Shown: positions 41,164 to 51,700 of the stretch, in pieces
Layout of the letters: every line of letters begins with the position of its first letter
How positions within the stretch are numbered: position 1 is the first letter of the stretch
NCBI GenBank assembly: GCA_014773175.1
Contig: VXCM01000293.1
Span: 216,518 to 280,517 of the forward strand
Length of the DNA: 64,000 nt
Origin: Lucifuga dentata
Taxonomy: Eukaryota; Chordata; Actinopteri; Ophidiiformes; Bythitidae
Reading direction: 5' to 3'
The notes under the pieces: model-generated
Told to the model about the DNA's origin: nothing
Seen by the model: only the letters and a program-made list of their open reading frames with translations
The model's database searches: none
Program-made: the position numbers and the translations under genes

Positions 41164-42519
41164 ATGGGCAAATGCTGCAGATGCTGCAAATGCAACGGGA
41201 GACTGCTGTGCATGTGTCTGCTGCCCTGCATGATGACAGGACACCTTCTGATTTACATCATGGTGTCCATTTTCGTCACCATCTCCTACACTCCTCCGCG
41301 AATAATGGTTCACTATGTCGCTCCAGGGGCTTCTGCCAACTCTGGGGCTTTGGCCTCTCATCCGTTGGGCCCTTTCTGGAACCTTCGCCTGGAGGAGAGC
41401 GCTCTGTGGAACCACATGCAGCACGTTTTGGATCGTCACCACAATCCCATACTGAGAGGAAATGTAAGTGGGATGATGAAAAAGCCCAAATCAAGACTCT
41501 CATTATCATCAGTGGAGGAAGAGTGCCTTTCAGACTGCATGTCAAGCAAGTGTTTAATCCCTCCTCAGCATGACTTTGACAGCTTGCCAGAACAAATGAG
41601 AGCATTTGTTCGATCAATGCACTGCAGGGATTATCCTCTCCTTATAAATCCTCCAGGTGTATGTGGAGGTAACAAAAGCTCGGGCCTGGACACGCCGATG
41701 CTCCTGATGGCCATTAAATCTCAAGTGGGGAACTTTGAAAACAGGCAGGCCATCCGTGAAACATGGGGGCGAAGTGGTTTTGTGAGAGGGGAAATGAATA
41801 AGAAAGGCAAATTAGTGCGCACAGTGTTTTTGCTTGGTAGGCAAGACTCAAGTGCTGGTCCTCACCCAGACCTGAAAAACCTCCTGGAGCTTGAGAACCA
41901 AAATTACAGGGATATCCTGCAGTGGGATTTCAACGACACTTTCTTCAACCTGACCCTGAAGGATTTGTTGTTCTGGGATTGGCTCCAGCAATACTGCCCC
42001 AATGCAATTTTTGTCTTCAAGGGTGACGATGATGTCTTTGTTCGAACAGGTGCCCTTTTGGATTACCTGCACAAGGAGTGGGAGGACTACAACCTGTGGA
42101 GAGCCTATACAAATGACAGTGACATGCTGATGAATTTATTTGTGGGCGACGTAATCCACAATGCAAAGCCAAACCGTGAGCCATCCACAAAGTACTATAT
42201 TCCAGAGAGTTTCTACAAAGGCGTGTACCCACCGTACGCTGGTGGAGGAGGGGTGGTGTATTCTGGTTCGCTCGCATTACGTTTAAAGGAGGTGTCGGAG
42301 AGGGTGTGCCTTTTCCCAATAGACGATGTATATCTGGGAATGTGCCTCGACAAACTCGGGTTCTCACCGACCCCTCACCCGGGTTTTTTAACGTTTGATC
42401 TCCCGGAGACAGACAGGTACAGACCGTGCGCTTACAAATCTGTGCTGCTTGTTCACAAACGGAGTCCCAAAGAGATGCTGACACTGTGGAAGCAGCTCCA
42501 GAATCCACTTCGGTGCTGA
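41164..42519 (+). CDS. b3gnt2-like: beta-1,3-N-acetylglucosaminyltransferase, B3GNT2-like (GT31)
   Basis: A Golgi type II membrane enzyme of family GT31, expected to add GlcNAc in beta-1,3 linkage to galactose when building poly-LacNAc chains. The protein has 451 residues: a Cys-rich cytosolic tip (CCRCCKC), a membrane anchor at about 18-42, a stem, then the catalytic domain. Landmarks are AIRETWG (196-202), the metal/UDP-binding DDD (288-290), YPPYAGGGG (355-363) and IDDVYLG (386-392). The C-terminal LVHKRSPKEM and QLQNPLRC resemble B3GNT2's LVHSRKPQEM and QLQSAHLKC. Predicted N-glycosylation sites include NVS, NDT, NLT and NDS. It is longer than human B3GNT2 because of extra stem sequence and an insert near 303-324 (HKEWEDYNLWRAYTNDSD). 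A splice acceptor (tgtgtgtgcag, ending at 41134) precedes the exon, so the ATG at 41164 is preferred and upstream 5'UTR exons are expected. Exact paralogue is uncertain. Confidence 0.9.
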   Translation: MGKCCRCCKCNGRLLCMCLLPCMMTGHLLIYIMVSIFVTISYTPPRIMVHYVAPGASANSGALASHPLGPFWNLRLEESALWNHMQHVLDRHHNPILRGNVSGMMKKPKSRLSLSSVEEECLSDCMSSKCLIPPQHDFDSLPEQMRAFVRSMHCRDYPLLINPPGVCGGNKSSGLDTPMLLMAIKSQVGNFENRQAIRETWGRSGFVRGEMNKKGKLVRTVFLLGRQDSSAGPHPDLKNLLELENQNYRDILQWDFNDTFFNLTLKDLLFWDWLQQYCPNAIFVFKGDDDVFVRTGALLDYLHKEWEDYNLWRAYTNDSDMLMNLFVGDVIHNAKPNREPSTKYYIPESFYKGVYPPYAGGGGVVYSGSLALRLKEVSERVCLFPIDDVYLGMCLDKLGFSPTPHPGFLTFDLPETDRYRPCAYKSVLLVHKRSPKEMLTLWKQLQNPLRC

Positions 42520-43431
42520 GGCTGATTTGTCAGTCAAATAGGATTCATTTAATGCAGGATGTGCGCTGCAGCCACACTCACATTCAAACCATTGTCTCTG
42601 CAAAGGTCACATTCAATATGCCTTTCTGTCTCAAAGTTATATAAGAATGCTGAAGAGGTGACTGGTCTACCTCAAAGGGTACTTTCATAATGAGGGCATC
42701 CCACAATATGGGCATGTAGGGTACTTTAACTTCTTTTTATCAGAAGAAGTTCATATGTGTTCCCATTTAACAAAAGTTTGCTTTATAAAGACAATATTAT
42801 TATACCTTAGACCATCCATATTGTTTCATAATGTACAATTTAAAGGAATGGAGAGAATATTTTATATATTTATGTAATGTTCACTGGTGAGCATGAATTG
42901 CAGTAAGTTATGCTTTTTCTTATGTTATTTTGTGGTATTTTCTCAGATAGTTCCAACTTAGATATAAAATTTCATGTCGGAATGTCTGATATTCACTTTG
43001 TAAGCACAATATATCAAATGCAACTGATAACATTTATATTTTTCATGCAAAGTCCTTGGCCAGCTGATAGCTTCATGATGTATACCATGTTTGGCTTTAA
43101 TGCTGGTTATCATTTAAGCAGGGAAGGTGTCATCTTTTTTTTTTAATTATGGAAATTTAATTTAGGAATGTTCTTCATATATGCTCATAATGAAAACAAA
43201 TTTCATTAACCATAAAAAAAATGGTAGTGAACAGCAAATGGTCTCATAATCATGATTAGCATAATTTTTTCACTTTTACTTAAAAAAACATATTTTCTCT
43301 AATAATAATAACTAATGCAGCTTAATATGGAATTATAGAGGCTACTGCATTGAAACAGTCTTTATTTAGTAATCTGCAAGTTATTCAGTGAACTGAAACT
43401 GCACAAAGGTCGATTTTGATGACAGATCACA
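42520..43431 (+). other. b3gnt2-like 3' region
   Basis: AT-rich sequence after the stop, probably 3'UTR. No clear AATAAA was identified before the LINE insertion, so the transcript end is undetermined. Confidence 0.4.
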
Positions 43432-43445
43432 ATTCATGACATTCT
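43432..43445. repeat. LINE target-site duplication, left copy
   Basis: ATTCATGACATTCT, identical to 44283-44296 and placed exactly at the two ends of the truncated LINE. Confidence 0.85.
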
Positions 43446-44282
43446 CTCTTCTTTTCCTTTCAGCTTTCCCTTCAGGGGTCACCACAGCGAATCATCTGCC
43501 TCCATCTAACCCTATCCTCTGCCTCCTCTTCTCTCACACCAACTAACTTCATGTCCTCTTTCACTACATCCATAAATCTCCTCTTTGGTCTTCCTCTAGG
43601 CCTCCTGCCTGGCAGTTCCAACCTCAGCATCCTTCTACCGATATGTTCACTATCCCTCCTCTGTACATGTCCAAACCATCTCAGTCTGGCCTCTCTGACT
43701 TTATCTCCAAAACATCTAACATGCGCTGTCCCTCTGATGTACTCGTTCCTGATCCTATCCATCCTCGTCACTCCCAAAGAGAACCTCAGCATTTTAGTCT
43801 CTGCTACCTCTAGCTCTGCCTCCTGTCTTTTCCTCAGTGCCACTGTCTCTAAGCCATACAACATCGCTGGTCTCACCACCGTTTTGTACACCTTTCCTTT
43901 CATTCTTGCCGAGACTCTTTTGTCACACATCACACCTGACACTTTTCTCCACCCATTCCAACCTGCTTGCACACGTTTCTTCACCTCTTTTCCACACTCT
44001 CCATTGCTCTGGACTGTGGACCCTAAGTACTTAAAATCCTCCACCTTCTTTATCTCTATTCCCTGTAACCTCACCATTCCACTTGAGTCCCTCTCATTCA
44101 CAGCCATGTATTCTGTCTTGCTGCGGCTAACCTTCATTCCTCTCCTTTCCAGGGCATATCTCCACCTCTCTAGGTTTTCCTCCACCTGCTCCCTGCTCTC
44201 ACTACAGATCACAATGTCATCTACAAACATCATAGTCCAAGGGGATTCTTGTCTAACCTCATCTGTCAGCCTGTCCATCACT
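43446..44282 (-). mobile_element. 5'-truncated RTE-like LINE
   Basis: The minus strand carries an intact reading frame of about 269 codons (44281 to 43472), the C-terminal part of a non-LTR reverse transcriptase. It begins near motif C (MMFVDDIVICSES), then has KYLGSTV, MLYGLETV, LRWFGHVQRR and GRRPRGRPKRR, ending RWRQMIRCGDP. The endonuclease and upstream RT motifs are absent, as expected for 5' truncation. The 3'UTR is only about 26 bp, typical of RTE-type elements. Perfect 14-bp target-site duplications flank it (43432-43445 and 44283-44296). The absence of frame breaks suggests a recent insertion. Clade (Rex3/BovB-like RTE) is inferred from memory. Confidence 0.85.
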
Positions 44283-44296
44283 ATTCATGACATTCT
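44283..44296. repeat. LINE target-site duplication, right copy
   Basis: ATTCATGACATTCT, identical to 43432-43445. Confidence 0.85.
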
Positions 44297-45935
44297 GAAG
44301 TGACTATTCTGGTAACATTTTCAAGCTAATAATTCAGAAATTTATTAAATAAATTTCATCTTAAAATTGTTTTATGGAATTGTTATAAAAAGGGTAATGT
44401 TAGTTCCTACAGGTAAATTATGTAAATAAGTAAAAAAAACAAACAAACAAAAAAAACAAAAACAAACTAAAAACACTGCTGGTTATCATTATTTGTTCTT
44501 TTTTTTTTAAATATCAATATGGAGGAAAAGTATTACAGGCTGTCTTATCAGCACAGAAATACAATCAGTCCCCTATATTATGACCTTTTTCATTAATTTT
44601 AACCAGATGGCCAGACAGCTGTAGCATTGCATTGCCACACTGTATGTAGGAGTATGAAATGCTTGATACAGTAAAGCATTTTTGTACAAAGACTGGAATT
44701 AATTTTCAACTGAACCTTAGTCATAACAGAAGTGCATTAGTCTGCATGTGGGTGTTTCAACAAAGATAGAGAAGATGTCACATAATGGATTTGCAAGATA
44801 TGTCCATATATTTCCACTTCTAGATGATTATGAAAGAGACTTTTGCAGTCTTTGGAGCCAAATTTTGTGATATATGTACCGCATCATATATGTGCACTGA
44901 AAGTGACTGTATTTCTGTAATTGATCAAAGTCAAATTAAAAGAAAAGGAAAAGACACACTGAGTCATCAATCCCTGCTGGCCACAGAACCGCAGGAGCAA
45001 AAGGATGAGGTGGGAGAGAGGAAGAAGAAATCTGAGAAGGAGAGAAAGGAGACAGGAGGAGGAGGAGGGCAGTATAGCAAAATGGGAAATGAGGAGTGCA
45101 GGATCCCAGGAGACGATGTCGTCTGGAGATGGCAGTTATAAGTAACACAAACACAGACAGAGTCATTTTCCACATCACAGCCATTTTGGATTTCAATGGG
45201 CATGTTTTGTTGAGAATTAAAGCTGTATTTCTCTTCTCTTCATTTAATTAAAGTCCATTCTTGTCTGGTCTCCTCCATTCCATTATTGATTTGGATACTA
45301 ATAGGCAGCTACTGGTTTCAAAGTAATGTGGTTGCAGAAGAACAGAAGTCTAGTTAAGGGACTGTATAGCAGGAAGGGAGGAAAGTGGCTGAACTGCTCA
45401 GTATTAATGAGGAAGTACATAATATTATTTACATATACCATAACAATGCTGCAAAGTTAAGAATAATAAAGATACACCAGATGATGGAGGAATTGATATA
45501 TAAATTTGGTCAAAATTCTCATTCAGTGCATTTACATACAGGTTATCCAGGAATTTGATGATGCTAACATTATTGCAAAATGCCATATGACCCATTGTAA
45601 CATGATTATCTTAGTCTCATTAAATTGTCATCAGAGTTAGCACACCTCATTTAACACAGCTGATTATTGTCCTTCAAATTACTTTTGTGTGTATATATTT
45701 CAGTCTGATTCCATTGTCTGATGTGTTGAAGACAGAAAGGAATTATTGATAGTTTAGTTACAGTTAATTCTAGAAATTGTCTTTAGGGATACCAGAAAAA
45801 CACTAATTCTGATCAGATACTGAAAAAAAAAAAAAAANGAAAAAAAAAAAAAAATGTAGAACAAACCACACAAATATTAGAATTTTGTCTACTTGACTAT
45901 TGGTGACATCTAGTGGTAAAGTCAGGAAAATAATG
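44297..45935. other. intergenic, AT-rich
   Basis: No gene. It contains a purine-rich stretch (45000-45070), ATTAAA at about 45214, and an N scar in poly-A at 45825-45855. Confidence 0.5.
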
Positions 45936-45948
45936 GAAAGTTCCTGAA
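45936..45948 (+). promoter_or_regulatory. second heat-shock element (distal, three units)
   Basis: Reads GAA-AG-TTC-CT-GAA, about 90 bp upstream of the proximal element. The core GGAAAGTTCCTGAA is identical in both sites, which suggests local duplication or strong constraint. Confidence 0.8.
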
Positions 45949-46024
45949 CACACAGGAATGATCCTGTGACTTCTCCCGCTGCTGAGTAACAGCTCCTCCC
46001 AGTGGAGAGTTGTGGCAACGACAG

Positions 46025-46042
46025 GAAAGTTCCTGAAGATTC
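46025..46042 (+). promoter_or_regulatory. perfect four-unit heat-shock element (proximal)
   Basis: Reads GAA-AG-TTC-CT-GAA-GA-TTC, four alternating inverted nGAAn units with exact spacing. It lies 21 bp upstream of the TATA box of the hsp30 gene. This is the textbook HSF1 trimer site. Confidence 0.9.
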
Positions 46043-46062
46043 TGGAGCTCTGAGTGTTAGAA

Positions 46063-46070
46063 TATAAAAA
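46063..46070 (+). promoter_or_regulatory. hsp30 TATA box
   Basis: TATAAAAA lies about 95 bp before the preferred ATG and just after the proximal heat-shock element, which predicts transcription start near 46093-46098. Confidence 0.8.
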
Positions 46071-46158
46071 CTGGCTCAGTCCTACTCTGAAACAGAAAGC
46101 AACACAGAAGAGAAAAGACACTTTTGAGCCGACAATAAGAGGACTCGACACCAAACAC

Positions 46159-46737
46159 ATGAAGATGTTTTGCTCTCGTGGACTCCAGTCTTCCCTCAGT
46201 CCATTCATGGAATTCTACTGGCCTGTGCACAGTTTGTGGCCGGAGGTCAAACCTCTTCTCTACCAGGAGGATCAACTGCAGAGAAACATCCAGAATCTCC
46301 GTAGTAGACTGGAGCTGATGGAGAAACTTCAACACAAGATCCTGGAAGAGACGGAGCCTGTCCCCACTTCTATGGCCGTCCAACCAGTCTGCTACCAGCT
46401 GGAGAAAAAGGGAGAGCACTTTGACCTGAGCCTGGACACTCGAGGCTTTTCCCCAGAGGAGCTGTCTGTCAGACAAGTGGGAAAGAAGCTGAGAGTCAGC
46501 GGGAAGATGGAGAAGAAGGAGGAGGACGGGAAAGGCTCCTACTCTTACACATGCCAGCAGTTCCAACAGGAGTTTGATCTGCCTGAAGGGATGAACCCTG
46601 AAGCTATCAGCTGCTTCCTGTCTCCAGACGGGAAGCTCCACATCCAGGCAGCAGAAACTCCGTATGTGGAGGAGGCAGAGAGAGAGCTGACGATCCAGAG
46701 GAGCCTGGAGGAGAAAACACAGCAGAATGTGCGTTAA
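46159..46737 (+). CDS. hsp30: small heat shock protein, hsp30 type (fish HSPB11/HSPB9-like)
   Basis: An ATP-independent chaperone that holds unfolding proteins during stress, in the cytosol as oligomers. The 192-residue protein begins MKMFCSRGLQSSLSPFMEFY, the hallmark N-terminus of teleost Hsp30. An alpha-crystallin domain follows at about 83-166 (EHFDLSLDTRGFSPEELSV to SPDGKLHIQAA). The usual conserved Arg before the FDLPEG strand (as in alphaB R120) is replaced in QQFQQEFDLPEGM, and no clear C-terminal IxI motif is seen. The gene is intronless, typical for this group. A second Met (46165) could also start translation; the frame is open further upstream, but only into the 5'UTR and TATA region. 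The poly(A) signal AATAAA is at 46880. Strong heat inducibility is indicated by the upstream heat-shock elements. Confidence 0.92.
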   Translation: MKMFCSRGLQSSLSPFMEFYWPVHSLWPEVKPLLYQEDQLQRNIQNLRSRLELMEKLQHKILEETEPVPTSMAVQPVCYQLEKKGEHFDLSLDTRGFSPEELSVRQVGKKLRVSGKMEKKEEDGKGSYSYTCQQFQQEFDLPEGMNPEAISCFLSPDGKLHIQAAETPYVEEAERELTIQRSLEEKTQQNVR

Positions 46738-46879
46738 CACAGCACAGGGACAGACAACAATGATCCAGACCAAGCTGAAAACATACACTGATCTAATTGT
46801 TGGAGAAAACGTGCAGTAAATGGAAATTTTATTGATAATTATGTTCTTTTGTATTAGCAGTGTATCATTTTGTATAGTC

Positions 46880-46885
46880 AATAAA
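46880..46885 (+). terminator. hsp30 poly(A) signal
   Basis: AATAAA about 143 bp after the hsp30 stop, followed by a GT/T-rich stretch (ttgtcctttttgtctttt) suited to 3' processing. Confidence 0.65.
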
Positions 46886-48268
46886 TGTTTTAAAAATTGA
46901 CCTATATTGTCCTTTTTGTCTTTTTTTATATAAAGCTATGCAGCTCTAAGTAGTAAAGTAAATGGTGGCATATGGAAAAACAGTTTGTTAACACATGTTA
47001 AAACAGTGCAGTTTATTAATTTATTGCATATTCAACATAAACAGTCAACTATTAAGATTATTACATACTACATTAATTTGGGACACAGACTTTGACTTGT
47101 TAGAGCAGGGAGAGAGTATTTCATAATAACATTCTGATGGCTCTGTTTCATTTAGGCGTGTCAGTGAGAGTTTGCTCACTGCTCTTTGTGCTGACACACC
47201 TGCATTAAATCAAGCTCTTATTGATGTTATTAGTTACACAAGTGTTTGATAAATCCAATTTTTTTCTCTGGAGAACTTCAATTACATGTAATCTAAGTGC
47301 AGTTTTCAAAGGCCTTTTCACAATTTTAACACAGAAGATAAGTTTTTGTGGGTTTACCAGTCAATACATTTCTTTTCTTGAATTAATCAGTTTTATAGGA
47401 GATCTATTGGAAAGTTTTTAATAAAGTGTCCTGCTAACAGGAACACAACAAACAGATGAGAAATATTCAGGGTGGAGGTCAATGTTTTAACTTGGTTTCT
47501 CTTTGCACAAATCCCATCAAATCGTTTTACTTTGAGACAAAATCCTATCAGATGTGGTTTATTTTGACAAAATGCTGTCAATTGGGTGTTAAAAGTACTC
47601 TATTTTTGGGTAGGGAAAAACACATGAACACATTTTACATCTTAAGGATCTGATGAGTAACACATTCACAAAGGTACTGATTAATTCTCAGAGCAGAAAA
47701 AATAAAAAATAAAGTTAATTTACTCAAGTACTACTTTGAGGTTCTGGTATTTTACTTGAGTATTGCCATTGGACTTTTACTCCATCACATTTATCTGACA
47801 ACTATGTGACTTGCAACTTAAGATTTTATGACATGGTGTAAGTCATAAAATATATGATTACATACGTTTTCTTCCTTCCTTCCTTGCTTGTCCTTACTTT
47901 TACTTTACTTTTCTTTTACTTTCTTTTACTCATTTCCCCCCTCCCTTCCTCCCTGTCTTGTCTTAATAATTTCATCCTTTCTTTTTTTGTTTTTACCTCC
48001 TTTATCTTTCTTACTTTCCCCCCTTCTTCAAATATTTAACAACATAAAGATCCCCAAACTTGAGCTAAGAGATTTCCACCCAAAAATGGATTACTTCTAT
48101 GTATTTTATTTTATTGCCAGTACTTGTTAGCTTGTACTCAAACAGTCAAATGAAGTATTTGCCAGCGTGGGATTACTACTTTTGTTATGCTTATATTAAA
48201 AATATGAAGGACTGAAATACAGGTTCTATTTCAATATCTTATTTTTATGAATGAATGAATGCTAAGCC
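46886..48268. other. intergenic between hsp30 and stbd1
   Basis: AT-rich, with a pyrimidine-rich TTCC/TTTC stretch at 47870-48030. The two convergent-free, same-strand genes are 1.7 kb apart. Confidence 0.5.
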
Positions 48269-48289
48269 CACGTGATTCAGTCAGCCAAT
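48269..48289 (+). promoter_or_regulatory. stbd1 promoter: E-box CACGTG and CCAAT box
   Basis: CACGTGA (48269-48275) and CCAAT (48285-48289) lie 160-180 bp before the stbd1-like ATG, in front of a GC-richer 5'UTR. CACGTG is the core bound by USF, MITF and TFEB. Confidence 0.4.
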
Positions 48290-48449
48290 GAGCTGCTTGC
48301 ACCTGCAGCCGATCGCAGCTCTGCAGCAACAAGAGGTCAGTGTACTTGAGAAGGTGGAGGAGAGAGGGAGAAGACGCGGCAGCTGCAGCGGATCAGCTCA
48401 TATACAAACATAAATCACAGCAGGATTTCTATTTTTTCATTATTTTGCA

Positions 48450-48799
48450 ATGACGATGAAAAACAGTCAATCTGTGTCCATGGAGAGACGCGTGGATCTG
48501 GCTTCGTTATTCTGCATGATCGGGAGACACGGTCCCGCCGTGGCTGTGGCCGTCATAGCCATGATCTCCGTGCTGGCTGCTTTTACCATCTACCGAAGGA
48601 CCGTGAGGAGGAAGCGGGGGAAGGCCACAGCCGCAGCCGCCGGGAGGGACAGCAAGAGCCGCGGAGAGGAGCAGGACGCGCCGCTAAACCAGNGCCGCAG
48701 CCGCCGGGAGGGACAGCAAGAGCCGCGGAGAGGAGCAGGACGCGCCGCTAAACCAGGAAGGCGAGAGAGAAGCTTGCAGCGGCTATGTGGAGTCAACAG
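48450..48799 (+). CDS. stbd1: stbd1-like exon 1 (membrane anchor), assembly-damaged
   Basis: It starts MTMKNSQSVSMERRVDLASL; a second Met (48480) is possible. It encodes the hydrophobic run HGPAVAVAVIAMISVLAAFT followed by an Arg/Lys-rich flank. Bases 48630-48692 recur exactly at 48694-48756 around an N at 48693. The extra 64 bases shift the frame, but without them it reads on through DAPLNQEGEREACSGYVEST to the GTAAGA donor. Confidence 0.8.
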
Positions 48800-51700
48800 G
48801 TAAGAATACAAATGAGCCTTTAAGGAAGAATTACCAGAATGCATTACAGATGGTGCAATACTCTCTTGGCAGGGGTGGAAGAAGTACTCAGATCCTTAAG
48901 TAGATGTAAAATGGGAAGTACAATGGAAAACTTAATCATAAGTACTACAAGTCCTGCGTTCAAATTTCATCCTCCTAGTCAGTATAAGAGTGTCAAGAAT
49001 GTTTCTGTCAGTGTTAAATAACGGCACATTTTGGACTGTAACCGTAAAAATCCTTGTGGCCTATAATTGATATGTTTTTCAGTTGAATAATTACATGCTT
49101 GTCTGCATTTTGACCAAATCCATCAATCTCTTTTCCTTTCTAAACTCTTTAGATAATGCAAAATGCGTTGTGTCTTCAAAATAAAACCTGTCAGCACCCA
49201 TATTTTCATATTCAATATGTTAAATTTAAGGTCTTCAGCTATGTGGTAACTAGTAAAAGTACAATATTTCACTTTTAAATGTAAAGGAGTAAAAGTACAA
49301 AGCAACAGAAAATGGTAAAGTAAGTATACCTCTACTTGAGTAAATGCACTTAGTTTACCACAGTTAAACACAGTGGTACAAGAGATCAAACATAAAACAA
49401 AGTACTATCATAGATGCATTGCTCAGTCATCCTATGAAAAATAAAATTCCATTAAGTTCCCATTAAGTTTAAAAGTAACACAGATATAAAAAAAAAAAAA
49501 AAAAANAAAAAAAAAAAAAAAAAGCCCTTTAGTATTGAGTTGCCATAGAATATTCTAGTGAAGCAGCAGTTAGGTTACTAAAAGACTATAATAAACTGTT
49601 GCTTAAGTGTTTTCTAAGAATATCTAGCCTCGATTCCTGATAATTAGGACATAAAAAATATTCCAGAGCTTCTCAAACATTTGTTATGGACACTCCAACA
49701 AACCAGTTTTTAAATCCCAATATAGGGAGATTTCGATCCGTGTACTTGCCTATAATGTGGTTACAGTAAAAGCTATTATTAGAATAGTAAATAATTTACA
49801 TTTCCAATTTACATACTTTATAGTCACATGATAGTGAAATTTACCTTTTCCTATTTTCTGTGGGTCTGTGGAGTCCATGCTGAGGCACCATATATAAAAT
49901 GTGTGTGAATCTGTCACCTCCACATTATTAGTCACTATAGTGTGTATGGTCACATGACACTATAGTAGGAGATACATTAAGTGTTATTTAAGGCCAACAC
50001 AGTATGAACTCTATTGGTAAGGTGAAGTAATGCGGACACTGCAAGTGCGCATAGGAATTATTTTTCATGAGAGTATCAACATGAATATTTGATACACAGG
50101 AAGTGGAATTATAGTTAAAAGATTATAAATACAAATGACGTAGATAACTTAGTAAAATTTAATTTAGCATGTCATAAATGAAATTATAAAGAGCAACAGA
50201 CACCAAATAGAACAAAAAGGGAAATAAAGTGGGTTGTAATATGTCAAAATAAGGATATGAAATCATTACAGCAGCCAAATGCCCGAATTACTTATTCTCT
50301 CAGAAAAATCACCTGCATATTTTAATATACCATCAATATTTACTGTATTTAAGATTCAGCCATACAATATTTTTCATATGTTTATAGATTTAGGCAACAC
50401 TAATAATTCCTACATCGTCCTGTGCATCGGTGATGCACAGGACATTACTTCTCATAAGTTATCAAGTGCTTTATGGTAATTTTAAAAAAAAAAGTCCATT
50501 TAAATGTATTAGAATTTAGAGCAATAAAAAGATGATAAACAATAAATATAAATTAAAATAACTAATTCAAATTAATATAAGCAATATGGTAAATTATAAA
50601 AGCCGCTTAAAAAAGACACGTTAAATAAAAAATCAACAAACATTATGAGATGCATCTATTTAATAAATCTGACACTTGATCTGATGGGATGTTTTTATAA
50701 CAGCTAGGCTACATTTGTGTTTGTATTCATGACAGTTAAATAAATAAATAGAATACAATATAACAGAAATATAGAATAATAACTTTAACCTTTATTCATT
50801 GATCCTGTCATAGATGTGGATGATGGGAGTTCATCAGATCTCCTCAAGGACCCTGATCTGAGTCAGAATCATCTAAAAGTCAGGCAGCGCTGTGCTGCTG
50901 CTGTTGAAGTCTCCTCTGCCATCCTGAAGACTGTTGAGAAGAAACCTCCATTTTACTCTCCTCCTAGTTGTGACAACCAAACACCAGACAACAAGCACAC
51001 AGCTTCAGATGGCAGTCAGAGCCCTGAGTCAGACATTAATTCTTACAAAGCAGCAGAGACGTATCCAGACAAGCTCAATAGATGTGATCCTAACAACGAG
51101 CCTGAAAAGGAGACGGAGGATGTTGTTCATTACCACCAGGATACTAAAGATGAGACTTTTCATGATGTGAATGAAGCGATTCATTTCAATGACAACCGCT
51201 TTAAGGAGCTGACTCATGATGACAAGAAACAGGAGGAAGAGCAGGTAAGCAGCAATTGTGCATTGTAGATTATGCCTTGCATGTATTTTTATCTAGTGGC
51301 ATAAAATTAGCCCTCAAGACATTGACTTTCACCTCGTGTGTTTAGGTGTTTAAAGCAGAAAACCAGGAAGCAGCTACATCAGCCTATCCAGATGAGGATG
51401 TGACTACAGACAAGAGTTTTCCCCACAAGAAAGCCAGACCGGAGGAAGAAAATGTCCAGTGTGTGATGAAGAACCTGCTCAGCCAAACTCCTCGTACGAG
51501 TGAAAACGATAATGATGTCAGGCTGCAAGATGATAAAACTTCACAGGAGGAACAAGACTCAGAGCCAGTCCTTCATGTCAAAGACATTCCTGTATCTGTC
51601 AAAAATGAGCATGAGGAAGAGCATCAAAGCCCAGATACTACTGATTACACTTATTGCAGAGATTCAAACCTCTCCCCAGAAGAGGAACAGAAAGATGAGG

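Noticed and set aside
43551..44303. 250-codon frame on the plus strand
   Set aside because: It is the antisense shadow of the LINE reverse transcriptase on the minus strand.
44824..45141. 105-codon plus-strand frame
   Set aside because: Second half is purine-rich low complexity and there is no splice or promoter context.
46054..46158. N-terminal extension of hsp30
   Set aside because: It includes the TATA box and the predicted transcription start, so it cannot be coding.
46057..46881. 274-codon minus-strand frame
   Set aside because: Antisense shadow of the hsp30 coding region.
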